Positions 18,191 through 26,435 of a stretch of DNA of 64,000 nucleotides are shown one piece after another. Where the stretch lies: NCBI GenBank assembly GCA_017406465.1, contig JAFQYM010000023.1, forward strand, positions 27,710 through 91,709, written 5' to 3'. Positions within the stretch are counted from its first letter, which is position 1. Every line of letters begins with the position of its first letter. The notes beneath the pieces are model-generated. The model ran no database searches, had not been told where the DNA came from, and was given only the letters and a program-made list of their open reading frames with translations. This DNA comes from Kiritimatiellia bacterium (GTDB lineage: Bacteria; Verrucomicrobiota; Kiritimatiellia; RFP12; UBA1067). Position numbers and translations under genes: made by a program.

Positions 18191-18798
18191 GGCACGCTGC
18201 ATAATCTGACAATGAGATACCTTCTGATGTATGGGTATGACACTCGGAACGATTATCCCAAAGGTGGCGGCGCGTCAAACTCTTACCGAAGAAGATCAAA
18301 GAAGGATCTGTTCGGCGCTCATGTAGGGCACAGTGGTATGCGAGTGTAAGATTTCATTTCACGCCCCGTCACTTATGTGACGGGAAGTCGGTGTTGAGGT
18401 TCCCGATGGTTGGCGCGGGGTTGAAAGCGGTTGGTGGATGGTTGGGGAAATGGTTGTGCAATGTTTGAATTGTCCGAAAGTCGGACGGATGTCCGTCCGT
18501 GGGCGGCGCAAGGGCGCGTTGCCCTGCGCTACGCGACTCTAAAACGCAAGGCAAATGGACCTCCACCCGCGCTCGTGGGGAGTCGTGCGCAAATCGTCCC
18601 CAAGTTGTCCAAGCCAGTTGCGCCCCCACGGGCGCGGCGCGTGGAAGAGATAGGGTCGATTAAAGTCGCATAGAGTCAATTAGAGTCGATTAGGGTCGGT
18701 TAGAGTCGGGCGGTCGAGCGGACTGCGATAAATACGCGACGGATTTGCCGCGCAGCGGCGGCGGACGTGCGAGAGTAGGACGTCGCCGGCTTTTTTGG
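18191..18798. other. Non-coding stretch with hairpin and ten-base repeats
   Basis: No supported gene. It contains a perfect hairpin CCCGTCAC-TTAT-GTGACGGG (18365-18384) without a T-tract, a CGGACG...CGTCCG inverted repeat near 18482-18499, and a ten-base tandem array (18651-18710). It ends in the promoter of the fkbH-like gene. Confidence 0.6.
18651..18710 (+). repeat. Ten-base tandem array, six degenerate units
   Basis: Six consecutive ten-base units of consensus TAGAGTCGAT (for example TAGGGTCGAT, TAGAGTCAAT, TAGAGTCGAT, TAGGGTCGGT). The period equals about one helical turn. Related TAGAGTCG words recur near 27601 in another non-coding stretch. Confidence 0.75.
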
Positions 18799-18804
18799 TA
18801 TAAT
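18799..18804 (+). promoter_or_regulatory. TATAAT -10 box of the fkbH-like gene
   Basis: TTTTTTGGTATAAT ends seven bases before the GTG start at 18812, so transcription should begin at or next to the start codon and give a leaderless mRNA. No Shine-Dalgarno sequence is available. Confidence 0.75.
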
Positions 18805-18811
18805 ACGCCGC

Positions 18812-20167
18812 GTGAAGATTGCGATACTTTCCAATGCGACTGTAGAGATGCTGGCGCGGATGCTCGGCGGCGAACACGCCGTGTGGACTGCGCCTGGCTT
18901 CGGCGCGTGGATGGAGATCGCCCTTGCACCGCCAGCAGACTTGATTTCGTTCTCCCCCGACATCATCGCGATTCTTTTCGACGAGAGATTTTCAAAAGAC
19001 GATGCAAGAAGCCGCATTGACGATGCCGTCGCTTTGCTTGCCGCAACATTCCCGAAGACGAAAGTCGTCGTGCCAGATCTCAAGGCAATTCTTTCAGATC
19101 TTGGCGACACTGCATACGACGAGAGAATGTGGGAGCTCGCGAAGATGCCGTGGTCGATGGATGCGCTTCTCGAAATCAAGAAGCTATTCACGCCGGTGAA
19201 GAAAGTTCTCGCGCTCGATCTCGACAACACGCTATGGAAGGGCGTCGTCAGCGAAGACGGTTTAGATGCCATCGTGCCAAACGAGTCGCTTCAGCGCGAA
19301 GCGCTTTTGCTCAAGGAGCGCGGCGTTGTTCTCGTCGCGCTATCGAAGAACAATCCAGAAGACGTCGCGCCTGCGCTGCGCGATGCGCGTATGCTTCTTC
19401 ACGAAGACGACTTTGCCGCGATGCGCGTCAACTGGGATGCGAAGTCGCTCAATCTCTCCGATGTCGCGCGCGAGCTTAACGTCGGCGTCGACTCGTTCGT
19501 GTTCGTCGACGACAATCCCGGCAACCGTGCGGAGATGCGCGCGTCTCTTCCCGAGGTTGCAATCACTCCGTTCCCTCCGGACCTCTCTCTCTATTTCCAT
19601 TCTGCCGCGGTGACTGACGAAGACCGCATGCGAACCGCACACTACAAGGCGGAGTCGCTGCGCCGCGAAGAGGCCTCGCGTCTTTCGCTCGACGACTATC
19701 TGCATTCGCTAGACATCAAGAACGAAATACATCTCATTCGTGAAGAAGAGTTCGCGCGCGTCGCGCAGCTCGCGCAGAAGACGAACCAGTTCAACGTCTG
19801 CACAAACCGCTGGACGGAAGACGACGTGCGCTCGTTCGCATCCGATTCTCGTCACCTGATCTTCACGCTTCATTCCTCCGACCGCTTTGGCGATTTCGGT
19901 CTCGTCGCGTTCGTCCATGCAACGACCGAAGGCGATGCTGCCGAAATCGTCGACTGGGTTATGAGCTGCCGCGCGATGAACCGACGCATCGAGTTTTCGA
20001 TGGAAGACGAAGTCGAACGCGCTCTTGCATCGCGCGGAGTGAAAGAAATCTCCGCAACATGGAAGAGGACTGCCAAGAACAATCCTGTCGAAAATTTATT
20101 CGATTCTTTCGGATTCGAACTTGTCGAATCGACGCCTGAGCTTCGGCGCTACAAACGCCTGATATAA
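18812..20167 (+). CDS. FkbH-like HAD-superfamily protein
   Basis: 451 residues. FkbH-type enzymes carry a HAD phosphatase-like domain that in polyketide pathways loads a glyceryl unit onto carrier protein; stand-alone bacterial copies occur in other surface or lipid pathways. Seen here: a non-catalytic N-terminal part, HAD motif I ALDLDNTLWKG (Asp136 and Asp138), motif with FVFVDDNPGNRAEM, and the C-terminal GNAT-like half typical of FkbH (QKTNQFNVCTNRW, SDRFGDFGLV, MSCRAMNRRIE). No acyl carrier protein or polyketide gene is adjacent, so the substrate is open. GTG start; a terminator follows at 20204. Confidence 0.85.
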   Translation: MKIAILSNATVEMLARMLGGEHAVWTAPGFGAWMEIALAPPADLISFSPDIIAILFDERFSKDDARSRIDDAVALLAATFPKTKVVVPDLKAILSDLGDTAYDERMWELAKMPWSMDALLEIKKLFTPVKKVLALDLDNTLWKGVVSEDGLDAIVPNESLQREALLLKERGVVLVALSKNNPEDVAPALRDARMLLHEDDFAAMRVNWDAKSLNLSDVARELNVGVDSFVFVDDNPGNRAEMRASLPEVAITPFPPDLSLYFHSAAVTDEDRMRTAHYKAESLRREEASRLSLDDYLHSLDIKNEIHLIREEEFARVAQLAQKTNQFNVCTNRWTEDDVRSFASDSRHLIFTLHSSDRFGDFGLVAFVHATTEGDAAEIVDWVMSCRAMNRRIEFSMEDEVERALASRGVKEISATWKRTAKNNPVENLFDSFGFELVESTPELRRYKRLI

Positions 20168-20203
20168 CAATACCCCATATTTTCAAGGTTTTTCCGCCAA
20201 TTC

Positions 20204-20235
20204 TTCGCCTTTTTTGAAGGGCGAAAATTTTTTTT
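20204..20235 (+). terminator. Rho-independent terminator after the fkbH-like gene
   Basis: Stem TTCGCC (20204-20209) with GGCGAA (20220-20225), followed by a run of eight T (20228-20235). It lies 37 bases past the stop and just before the mraZ promoter. Confidence 0.75.
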
Positions 20236-20245
20236 AAATTTCCTA

Positions 20246-20288
20246 TTGCATAGCGGTGTCAGAAAGTGTATAATGGTGTCAGAAAATG
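20246..20288 (+). promoter_or_regulatory. mraZ promoter with ten-base-spaced MraZ-type boxes
   Basis: TTGCAT (20246-20251), 17-base spacer, TATAAT (20269-20274). GTG triplets at 20256, 20266 and 20276 and the ATG at 20286 are exactly ten bases apart, each followed by T (GTGT, GTGT, GTGT, ATGT). MraZ is known to repress its own operon by binding short direct repeats at ten-base spacing near the promoter, so this is very likely its operator. It covers the -10 box and runs into the start codon. Confidence 0.75.
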
Positions 20289-20771
20289 TCAAAGGTAGGC
20301 AAACAGAGTGTCGCAGAGTCGACTGGCGGTGGAAAGGGCTTCCTTCTCGGACGCTACGACCACGCGCTGGATCCGAAGAAGCGCTTTACCATCCCTGCTG
20401 GATGGCGGCAGATTCTCGGCGATCCGCAGTATGTCTTCGTGATGCCCGACAATGCTAAGAAGTGTCTCAACATCATCCCGCAGGAAGAGATGGAGGCACG
20501 GCTTGAGAAGCTCCGCGAGAAGGCCTTATTTGATCCGAGGCTTTCGAACGCGCTTCGCATTATCGGTGCAAACTCTGAACAACTCGCCCTTGACGTTCAA
20601 GGCCGCATCCGCATCAGCGACAAGCTCCTTCAGTTCGCGAACTTGACGACGACGGTCGCGATGGTGGGTGCGGTTCGAAAAATCGAACTCTGGAGGCCAG
20701 AGGCGCTTCCGCCGGAGGACAAGGTCGACCAGACCGAATTCGGCGAGGCGCTTATGGCTGCCGGATTCTGA
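20286..20771 (+). CDS. mraZ: Transcriptional regulator MraZ
   Basis: First gene of the division/cell-wall cluster; MraZ is a DNA-binding, ring-forming regulator of that cluster. 161 residues with two SpoVT/AbrB-like halves: GRYDHALDPKKRFTIPAGW and, in the second half, LALDVQGRIRISDKLLQFA. About 20 residues longer than the usual length at the N-terminus (MSKVGKQSVAESTGGGKG). The ATG is 11 bases after the -10 box, leaving at most a few bases of leader. Confidence 0.93.
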   Translation: MSKVGKQSVAESTGGGKGFLLGRYDHALDPKKRFTIPAGWRQILGDPQYVFVMPDNAKKCLNIIPQEEMEARLEKLREKALFDPRLSNALRIIGANSEQLALDVQGRIRISDKLLQFANLTTTVAMVGAVRKIELWRPEALPPEDKVDQTEFGEALMAAGF

Positions 20772-20783
20772 CGAACGGGCGAT

Positions 20784-21689
20784 GTGAAGATGGGCGGCCA
20801 CATACCAGTTCTGCTGAAAGAGGTGATGGATGCGCTGGCCGTGCGACCTGGTGGGAGATATGTGGACGGCACACTCGGGCGAGCCGGGCACACGAAGGAG
20901 ATAATCGCCCGGGGCGGGATGGTCCTCGGCATAGACCGCGACGAACAGGCCATCCGCGAAATCGGAGAAGTCGCGGGGTTGACGGCTGTACGAGGCCGAC
21001 ATGGAGACTTGAAGGAGATTGCAGATGAAAAGGGATGGGATGAAGTCGATGGGATCTTGCTGGACTTGGGTGTTTCGAGTCCTCAGCTTGATGAAGCCGG
21101 ACGCGGGTTCAGCTTTCTGCGCGAGGGACCCCTTGACATGCGCATGGATAGGTCGAGCGGTCTGAGTGCCGCCGACATCGTGAATACGGAGAGCGCGGAG
21201 AGGTTGGAAGAGATCTTCCGCGAATGGGGCGAGGAGCCGCAGGCAAGGCGCATCGCGAAGGCCATCGTGAAGGAACGCGAGAAGAGCAAGTTCGAGACGA
21301 CGATTGAGTTCGCGGACTTCATTGAGAGAGTCGTAGGGAGAAGGTGCGCCCATCATCCTGCGACGCGCGTCTTCCAGGCGCTTCGGATGGAAGTGAACGA
21401 CGAGATGGGCGAACTTGAGCGCGCGCTTGAAGGCGGGCTCGAGTTGCTGAAAAGCGGAGGGCGCTTCGCGGTCATAACGTTCGAGTCGCTGACAGACAGG
21501 GCAGTCAAGAGGTTCTTCGCAAGACACGTAGGCAAGATGGTTTCGCTGCAGCAGGGCGGCGAGCGTTGGGAGGGCGAAGAGCCCAAAATGAGAGCGGTGA
21601 CCGGAAAGGTGGTCGTCGCGACGAAGGAAGAAGCAGATTTAAACCCGCGGTCGCGGAGCGCAAAGCTCCGGGCTGCAGAAAAGGAGTAG
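20784..21689 (+). CDS. rsmH: 16S rRNA (cytosine-1402-N4)-methyltransferase RsmH
   Basis: SAM-dependent methyltransferase acting on C1402 of 16S rRNA (formerly MraW). 301 residues with HIPVLLKEVMDAL, the SAM-binding YVDGTLGRAGHTKEI, GILLDLGVSSPQLDEAGRGF and ATRVFQALRMEVNDE. It follows mraZ by 12 bases, as in most division clusters. GTG 20784 or ATG 20790 could be the start; neither has a strong Shine-Dalgarno. Confidence 0.95.
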   Translation: MKMGGHIPVLLKEVMDALAVRPGGRYVDGTLGRAGHTKEIIARGGMVLGIDRDEQAIREIGEVAGLTAVRGRHGDLKEIADEKGWDEVDGILLDLGVSSPQLDEAGRGFSFLREGPLDMRMDRSSGLSAADIVNTESAERLEEIFREWGEEPQARRIAKAIVKEREKSKFETTIEFADFIERVVGRRCAHHPATRVFQALRMEVNDEMGELERALEGGLELLKSGGRFAVITFESLTDRAVKRFFARHVGKMVSLQQGGERWEGEEPKMRAVTGKVVVATKEEADLNPRSRSAKLRAAEKE

Positions 21690-21696
21690 TTCGACG

Positions 21697-22137
21697 ATGA
21701 GAAAAAATCGCAAGATGCCAAAGAAGATGTCTGTGATGGCCGGACGTTCCGTGCAGATCGGAGCCTTGATCATCACATGCTTCGCTATGGTCATTCTCAA
21801 CATGCTTGCATCGTCGAGCTGCAAACAGCTTGAAAATACGATAGGCGAGAAGAAGCGCCAGATTGATAGTCTTGAGGACTCCTATAAGCGCGAAAAGGCG
21901 AATTGGGAGAAGATGCTGACCCCTGCGAATCTTGAGCAGGCGCTGCTCAGGCACGGGCTTGCGATGAAATTTCCGAAGACTGAGCAGGTCGTGCGCATGG
22001 ACGCGGCCGGTCGTCCGTATCCCGGCCAGCGTTCGGTGGCGAGGGCGACCCAGCGCAACAAGGCCGCGCAGTCGGCGAAGTACACGCCAGTCGCTAACCC
22101 TGTGAGACGCATGGCCGCGCCCCGTACGCGCAGGTGA
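21697..22137 (+). CDS. ftsL: FtsL-like division protein
   Basis: 146 residues with the FtsL layout: short basic cytoplasmic tail, one membrane helix (about residues 20-42), then a coiled coil (KQLENTIGEKKRQIDSLEDS). The call rests on topology and position between rsmH and the penicillin-binding protein; sequence conservation in FtsL is low. The C-terminal 50 residues are basic and low complexity, longer than usual. An AAGGAG lies at the end of rsmH. Confidence 0.75.
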   Translation: MRKNRKMPKKMSVMAGRSVQIGALIITCFAMVILNMLASSSCKQLENTIGEKKRQIDSLEDSYKREKANWEKMLTPANLEQALLRHGLAMKFPKTEQVVRMDAAGRPYPGQRSVARATQRNKAAQSAKYTPVANPVRRMAAPRTRR

Positions 22138-22141
22138 TCCG

Positions 22142-23947
22142 ATGCGCGGCGAGAACTGGCGATTCTGGTTTCCGGTAGTCCTGCTTCTCCTTTTCGCGGG
22201 CTATTCGTCTCAGAAGCTTGTCAGGGCTCATGTCAATCCCAATGTCGACGACATCGACTACACGTTCGAGCGCGACCTGCCTGGCTGCCGCGGGTCCATA
22301 TACGGCTCGCTCGGCAAGTCCTATCCGCTTGCGAAGTCCGTGCCGCTGTGGGAATACCGTCTTGACCCCGTTGCGCTCACGAATTGCGTTGTAAAGCCGA
22401 AGGGCGCGCCGCCGCGAACTCGCGGGGAGATTTCCGACACGATAGCCGAGGCCCTTGGCCTTGACCGCGTAAAAGTGCGCAAGATGGTGTACAACACGGC
22501 GAACCGATACCAATTCCTCGCAATGTCGTCCGATCCGGTGGCGCACAAGACGCTGTGCGATTCCCATCTCGTCGCCGGCGTGAAAATCGAGGACACGCAG
22601 GTCAGGCAGTATCTGCAGGGGCGCCTCCTGTCCCACGTCCTCGGCTCGGTGAATGCCGAAAGCGTTGGTTCTGCGGGGATAGAGCTTCGCTACAACCGCG
22701 AGCTCACCGGCGTCCCCGGCAAGATACGTGGCATGAAGGACGCGCGGCGCCACGAGATATATGACAGGCGCATCGAGACGATAGCGCCTTTGCCGGGCGC
22801 GGACATATACCTGACCATAGACCACAATGTCCAGTACGAAGTCGAATCTGCGCTCAAGTGGGGACTTGAGGAATTCGGCGCTGCGTCGGGGTGGTGCGTC
22901 GTGATGAACCCTGCGACAGGGGCGATACTCGCTCTTGCCTCGCGCCCTGATTTCGATCCTCTCGCCTTCGGCCGCGCTTCCGATGCGGCGAAGGTGAACC
23001 GCGTGACGAACTTCACTTACGAGCCAGGTTCCGTCATGAAGGTCATTACCGTCGCCGGTGCCATAGACATGGGGCTTGTCCGCGCGGACACGAAGTATAC
23101 CACAAACAGGAACGACGAGCGTTACTACCGGCTTCCCGGCGACGGTAGCCATGTCTGGGAGCCGATGATGACCGTTGGCGACGCCGTGGTCCACTCCTCG
23201 AACATCGTCGTCGGCAAGATTGGCAGCGACATGGGGCCAAAGAACCTCTGGACGTACATGGTGCGCTTCGGCTTCGGCGCGAAGACAGGCATCGAGCTCC
23301 CCGGTGAGGAGTTCGGCATCCTTCCCCCCTGGCAGAAGTGGGACAAGGTGAAGTGGTCACGCGCGCCGATTGGGCAGGGCGTGTCGGTGACCGCCATTCA
23401 GCTTTGCTCCGCATACCAGGCGATCGCGAACGACGGGCTCAGGATGAAGCCCTACATCGTCGAGAAGATCCTGAACCACAAGGGCGAGGAAGTGTATAGG
23501 CATACGCCGACTCCGGCGGGCCGCCCCATAAAGGAGTCTACCGCCCGCGAGATGAGGAAGATCATGCTTGGCGTCGCATCGCCCGCTGGAACTGCGAGAA
23601 GGGCGGCAATTCGCGGCTATTCCGTCGCGGGCAAGACGGGCACTGCGCAGAAGGTGGTCAACGGCCATTATTCGGATTCGCTTTTCCGCGCGACGTTCTG
23701 CGGCATGGTTCCCGCGTCCGATCCGAAGCTTGTCATCCTCGTTACGCTTGACTTCGACGAGAAGCGCAAGTTTCACCAGGGCGGCAATTCTTCAGGCCCT
23801 GTGTTCAGGCGCATCGCGACGGGGCTTCTTCGCTATCTCATGATTCCGCCGGACATGCCCGAGGAACTTTCCGATTTTGACGATGACGATGAATACGACC
23901 GGATCATGGAGGAGCGCGCGCAAAAAATCGGCAACGCGATGCAGTGA
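22142..23947 (+). CDS. ftsI: Penicillin-binding transpeptidase FtsI/PBP3-like
   Basis: Class B penicillin-binding protein that cross-links septal peptidoglycan. 601 residues: an N-terminal membrane helix (FPVVLLLLFAGYSS), a dimerisation/pedestal domain, then the transpeptidase with SVMK (Ser297), SSN (352-354) and KTGT (Lys498). No PASTA domains. An acidic tail DFDDDDEYD precedes the end. It follows ftsL by four bases and is the last gene of this short cluster; murE and others do not follow. Confidence 0.93.
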   Translation: MRGENWRFWFPVVLLLLFAGYSSQKLVRAHVNPNVDDIDYTFERDLPGCRGSIYGSLGKSYPLAKSVPLWEYRLDPVALTNCVVKPKGAPPRTRGEISDTIAEALGLDRVKVRKMVYNTANRYQFLAMSSDPVAHKTLCDSHLVAGVKIEDTQVRQYLQGRLLSHVLGSVNAESVGSAGIELRYNRELTGVPGKIRGMKDARRHEIYDRRIETIAPLPGADIYLTIDHNVQYEVESALKWGLEEFGAASGWCVVMNPATGAILALASRPDFDPLAFGRASDAAKVNRVTNFTYEPGSVMKVITVAGAIDMGLVRADTKYTTNRNDERYYRLPGDGSHVWEPMMTVGDAVVHSSNIVVGKIGSDMGPKNLWTYMVRFGFGAKTGIELPGEEFGILPPWQKWDKVKWSRAPIGQGVSVTAIQLCSAYQAIANDGLRMKPYIVEKILNHKGEEVYRHTPTPAGRPIKESTAREMRKIMLGVASPAGTARRAAIRGYSVAGKTGTAQKVVNGHYSDSLFRATFCGMVPASDPKLVILVTLDFDEKRKFHQGGNSSGPVFRRIATGLLRYLMIPPDMPEELSDFDDDDEYDRIMEERAQKIGNAMQ

Positions 23948-23950
23948 TAT

Positions 23951-23960
23951 TTGGTATAAT
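23951..23960 (+). promoter_or_regulatory. Extended -10 promoter of tRNA-Arg
   Basis: TTGGTATAAT; the TATAAT (23955-23960) ends 11 bases before the mature tRNA 5' end. Confidence 0.7.
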
Positions 23961-23971
23961 ACGTCATCAAC

Positions 23972-24048
23972 GCGACTGTAGCTCAATTGGATAGAGCGTT
24001 GGCCTCCGAAGCCGAAGGTTGCTGGTTCGATCCCAGTCAGTCGCACCA
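23972..24048 (+). tRNA. tRNA-Arg (anticodon CCG)
   Basis: 77 bases with encoded CCA. Acceptor GCGACTG pairs with CAGTCGC; D-stem GCTC/GAGC; anticodon stem TTGGC/GCCGA with loop CTCCGAA, giving anticodon CCG (reads CGG); T-stem GCTGG/CCAGT with loop TTCGATC. All stems form. Confidence 0.95.
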
Positions 24049-24630
24049 CCTTCCCCCAATTCATATCTAATCTATTGTCGCACCGTTTCGTATGGATTAT
24101 ACGATGGTGTGCTGTGGTCGCCTCGTGCTGGTTTGCCTTCCAGTGTGCGGTCACGGTCGGGGCAACCGTGCTCCCTGTGCAGGGCGGGCGATTTGTGCGT
24201 CCTTCGCCCCGCTCGGCGTATACATATACGCCGTCGGGGGCGAGTCCTGCACAACTCGCCTCACCCTGCTTCGGTCCGCTCGGCAAGACCCCGACCGTGA
24301 CCGCGCTTGGCACCCTCGGGTGCTGGGCTAATGGCGCAAGTGTTCGTCTCTCGCTTCGGGGAAAAGCGCGACTCCTCCCGCGCGCTGCATCCACAGTCCG
24401 CAGCGCGATACTTCGTCGCCGGAATACCGGCTCCTCGTCTCGCGCGCGTCCTGTGGCGCATCACGCGAACTGTCGTCGCGCCGTTCCCCTGCGCTCGCTC
24501 CTCACACATGCGCCATTGCCCCGACCTTCCACTATGGCGCGTTTTTCTTCGTGGCTTTTGCGCTCGCCGACGTTCCGTCGACTCGCTTAGCCTTGTCCGT
24601 CAGTCGCGCGCTGTTTTGAGGGATTTGTGA
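24049..24630 (-). repeat. Composite non-coding repeat, copy A (inverted relative to copy B)
   Basis: About 580 bases between the tRNA and the next promoter, with no supported gene despite long open frames on both strands. Three blocks match copy B (27661-28297) in inverted orientation and the same order: 24519-24590 (about 70 bases, roughly 90 percent), 24382-24428 (44 of 47 identical) and 24133-24159 (25 of 27). Conserved blocks separated by variable spacers suggest a dispersed non-coding element rather than a decayed gene. Confidence 0.7.
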
Positions 24631-24636
24631 TATAAT
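24631..24636 (+). promoter_or_regulatory. TATAAT -10 box, leaderless start
   Basis: TATAAT ends seven bases before ATG 24644; the mRNA of the repeat protein is probably leaderless. Confidence 0.7.
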
Positions 24637-24643
24637 ACAGTGC

Positions 24644-26338
24644 ATGATGAAACTGCGCGAGAGATTGTTGAAGCTTGCGTTCTGTCTTGCTGCCGCTGTG
24701 GTGGTGATGCCGACTATGGCTGATGACACCGCGTTTGCGTTGGATCAGGTGCGCCTTTCGCTGGATCTTGTGCTTCCTGATGCGGCGGGAGCGTTCCCAA
24801 CCAATGCAAACCCATATTGGGAGAAAGTCTCGCGCGCCGAGTTTACGAATGTCCTGGAGCGCATCTCGAAAATGACGCGGCTCAAGGATCTCTCGCTCAA
24901 TGTTCACGCAGAAAGCAAAGTCCCGCTCGATTTGTCCTTCCTTTCGTCTCAGACAAACATGACGGAACTCTGTCTCGGCGGCAATTTGCATATTGGCTCT
25001 TTCCGCAAGATTGCGCACCTGCCGCTGGAGCGGTTGGATGGCCGCTACTACTTTGAGTCGAGCGTCTCGCTCGCTGACGAGGACAGTCTCGGCTTGCTGA
25101 AATCGCTAAAATCTTTCAGTGCGTGGAAAGACTTTCGGGCAATAGAAAAACTACCGACCAGTCTTGTTTCGCTCGATATGTCGCATTCCCCAGAAGGTGA
25201 TTACTATGGATGCTTTACAAATCTCGTCAATCTTGAAGAGCTGGAGATGGACACCATATTTCGAAAGGATCAATACATCGACGAGGATGACATTCGTGCC
25301 ATGAAGAAGCTGAAGCGCCTTGTCCTTAATGGCGGGTACGAATTGGGTAATCTTGGTGTGCTCCGCGAGTGCAAGTCGCTTGAAAACCTTGAGATTGCAT
25401 TTTGCGAGTTTCGTCCGCTTGACCTGTCTGTTCTCAATGGCCTTCCGATCAAGGAGTTGAAACTCACGTCATGTCTTGTGCATGAGGTAAAGGGGCTTGA
25501 GAAGTGCCCGTTGAAGAAGATAAGCATCGACTTTTGTCCGATTGCGTCGTTTGACGACTTCGGCGTTTTTCCGAACGTCCGCATTGTCGAGCTTCGGCGT
25601 ACAGGCATAAGGTCCGCGGATCGCGATGCCGTGCTTCGGCATTTCCCGCGCATTTGGTCGCTGCTCTATGGGGATTTGATTGAGGGCTTTTGCGACGGAG
25701 ACAGGTGCAATGAAGTTGTCTGCTTTGGCCCGACAAACATCGTCTTTGCTGCGGGTGGCGACAAGGCGAAGGGGTTGTCCTTCATGGGGTTTGACATGGA
25801 TAGTTCAATTGTCTATGACAAAGAACTGTGTTCTCTCTGTGAAGTTATCGGCATGTCGGATTGCGTGTGGGTCTCACACTGCGAAATCGCCGTTGGACTT
25901 GGGCGGCCGTTCCATGGGTTCACGACCGTCAAGCTTATAGGCTGTGGTGAGGTTGAGCGAATCGGTGACGAGACGTACGATGGACCGGTTGACAGTCTGG
26001 AGTTCTTGCGAGAGGATGACGGGGTGGTGTTTGACTTTCCGTCAGAGAAGAAATGGGCGGTGGAGATTGCGGCTGAAATGGAAAGAGTCTATGGGGCTAC
26101 ATTCTGCTGGGATGACAATGATGAGACCGCGACGTTTCTGGTTGTGAAGGGAAAATCTGACGCGTTCGATTTCGTTATTTCGAGTTGCGCGGGGAGTTCT
26201 GAAACGCATTGCGGCACCGGTGACGAGGTAAGTATAACGCGGCGAGAGTACAGAAGTCGCCAGTTTTATGTGTCGCGGCGCGGTTCTGCGGAAAGTGCGC
26301 CGGAACAGCCGGGGACAGCCCCCACGGAACCGTTGTAA
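24644..26338 (+). CDS. Secreted leucine-rich-repeat-like protein
   Basis: 564 residues with a signal peptide (LKLAFCLAAAVVVMPTMA). About residues 80-340 show irregular leucine-rich repeats (LKDLSLNV, MTELCLGG, LVSLDMSH, LEELEMDT, LKRLVLNG, LENLEIAF, IKELKLTS, VRIVELRR). The following part is Cys-rich and unrecognised. Leucine-rich proteins of this type usually bind other proteins, but no partner is evident. The last residues (PEQPGTAPTEPL) are encoded by a GGGGACAGCCCCC repeat and the stop lies in a second repeat (26322-26354), so the C-terminus has been reshaped by repeats. An adjacent ATG (24647) is an equally possible start. Confidence 0.75.
   Translation: MMKLRERLLKLAFCLAAAVVVMPTMADDTAFALDQVRLSLDLVLPDAAGAFPTNANPYWEKVSRAEFTNVLERISKMTRLKDLSLNVHAESKVPLDLSFLSSQTNMTELCLGGNLHIGSFRKIAHLPLERLDGRYYFESSVSLADEDSLGLLKSLKSFSAWKDFRAIEKLPTSLVSLDMSHSPEGDYYGCFTNLVNLEELEMDTIFRKDQYIDEDDIRAMKKLKRLVLNGGYELGNLGVLRECKSLENLEIAFCEFRPLDLSVLNGLPIKELKLTSCLVHEVKGLEKCPLKKISIDFCPIASFDDFGVFPNVRIVELRRTGIRSADRDAVLRHFPRIWSLLYGDLIEGFCDGDRCNEVVCFGPTNIVFAAGGDKAKGLSFMGFDMDSSIVYDKELCSLCEVIGMSDCVWVSHCEIAVGLGRPFHGFTTVKLIGCGEVERIGDETYDGPVDSLEFLREDDGVVFDFPSEKKWAVEIAAEMERVYGATFCWDDNDETATFLVVKGKSDAFDFVISSCAGSSETHCGTGDEVSITRREYRSRQFYVSRRGSAESAPEQPGTAPTEPL
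26311..26323. repeat. GGGGACAGCCCCC palindrome, third family member
   Basis: Short palindromic core of the same family as 9090 and 14112, here read through as coding sequence at the 3' end of the leucine-rich-repeat gene. Confidence 0.55.
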
Positions 26339-26354
26339 ATGCCATGTTTGCGCG
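26322..26354 (+). repeat. Direct repeat R1 at gene end
   Basis: CCACGGAACC-type 33-base unit ending TGTTTGCGCG. It matches 27439-27471 at 29 of 33 positions and, in its second half, 27747-27766. It spans the stop codon of the upstream gene. Confidence 0.65.
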
Positions 26355-26400
26355 GTGCCGACGGCTTGCGCATTGGATTTATGATTTCGTATTTTCCCCA

Positions 26401-26429
26401 TTGACATATTACGCAGCGCGTAATATACT
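26401..26429 (+). promoter_or_regulatory. higBA promoter and palindromic operator
   Basis: TTGACA (26401-26406), 17-base spacer, TATACT (26424-26429). A perfect nine-base inverted repeat ATATTACGC-AGC-GCGTAATAT (26406-26426) fills the spacer and overlaps the -10 box, as expected for autorepression by the HigA antitoxin. The -10 box ends six bases before ATG 26436, so the toxin message is probably leaderless. Confidence 0.75.
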
Positions 26430-26435
26430 ATACGC

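Noticed and set aside
18431..18673. 80-codon plus-strand open frame before the fkbH-like gene
   Set aside because: It runs into the ten-base tandem array and lacks start signals or homology clues; treated as non-coding.
24075..24630. Overlapping open frames in the region after tRNA-Arg
   Set aside because: Frames occur on both strands with no start signal or family signature, and the blocks repeat in inverted form at 27.7-28.3 kb with differing spacers that would not keep a reading frame. Treated as a non-coding repeat.
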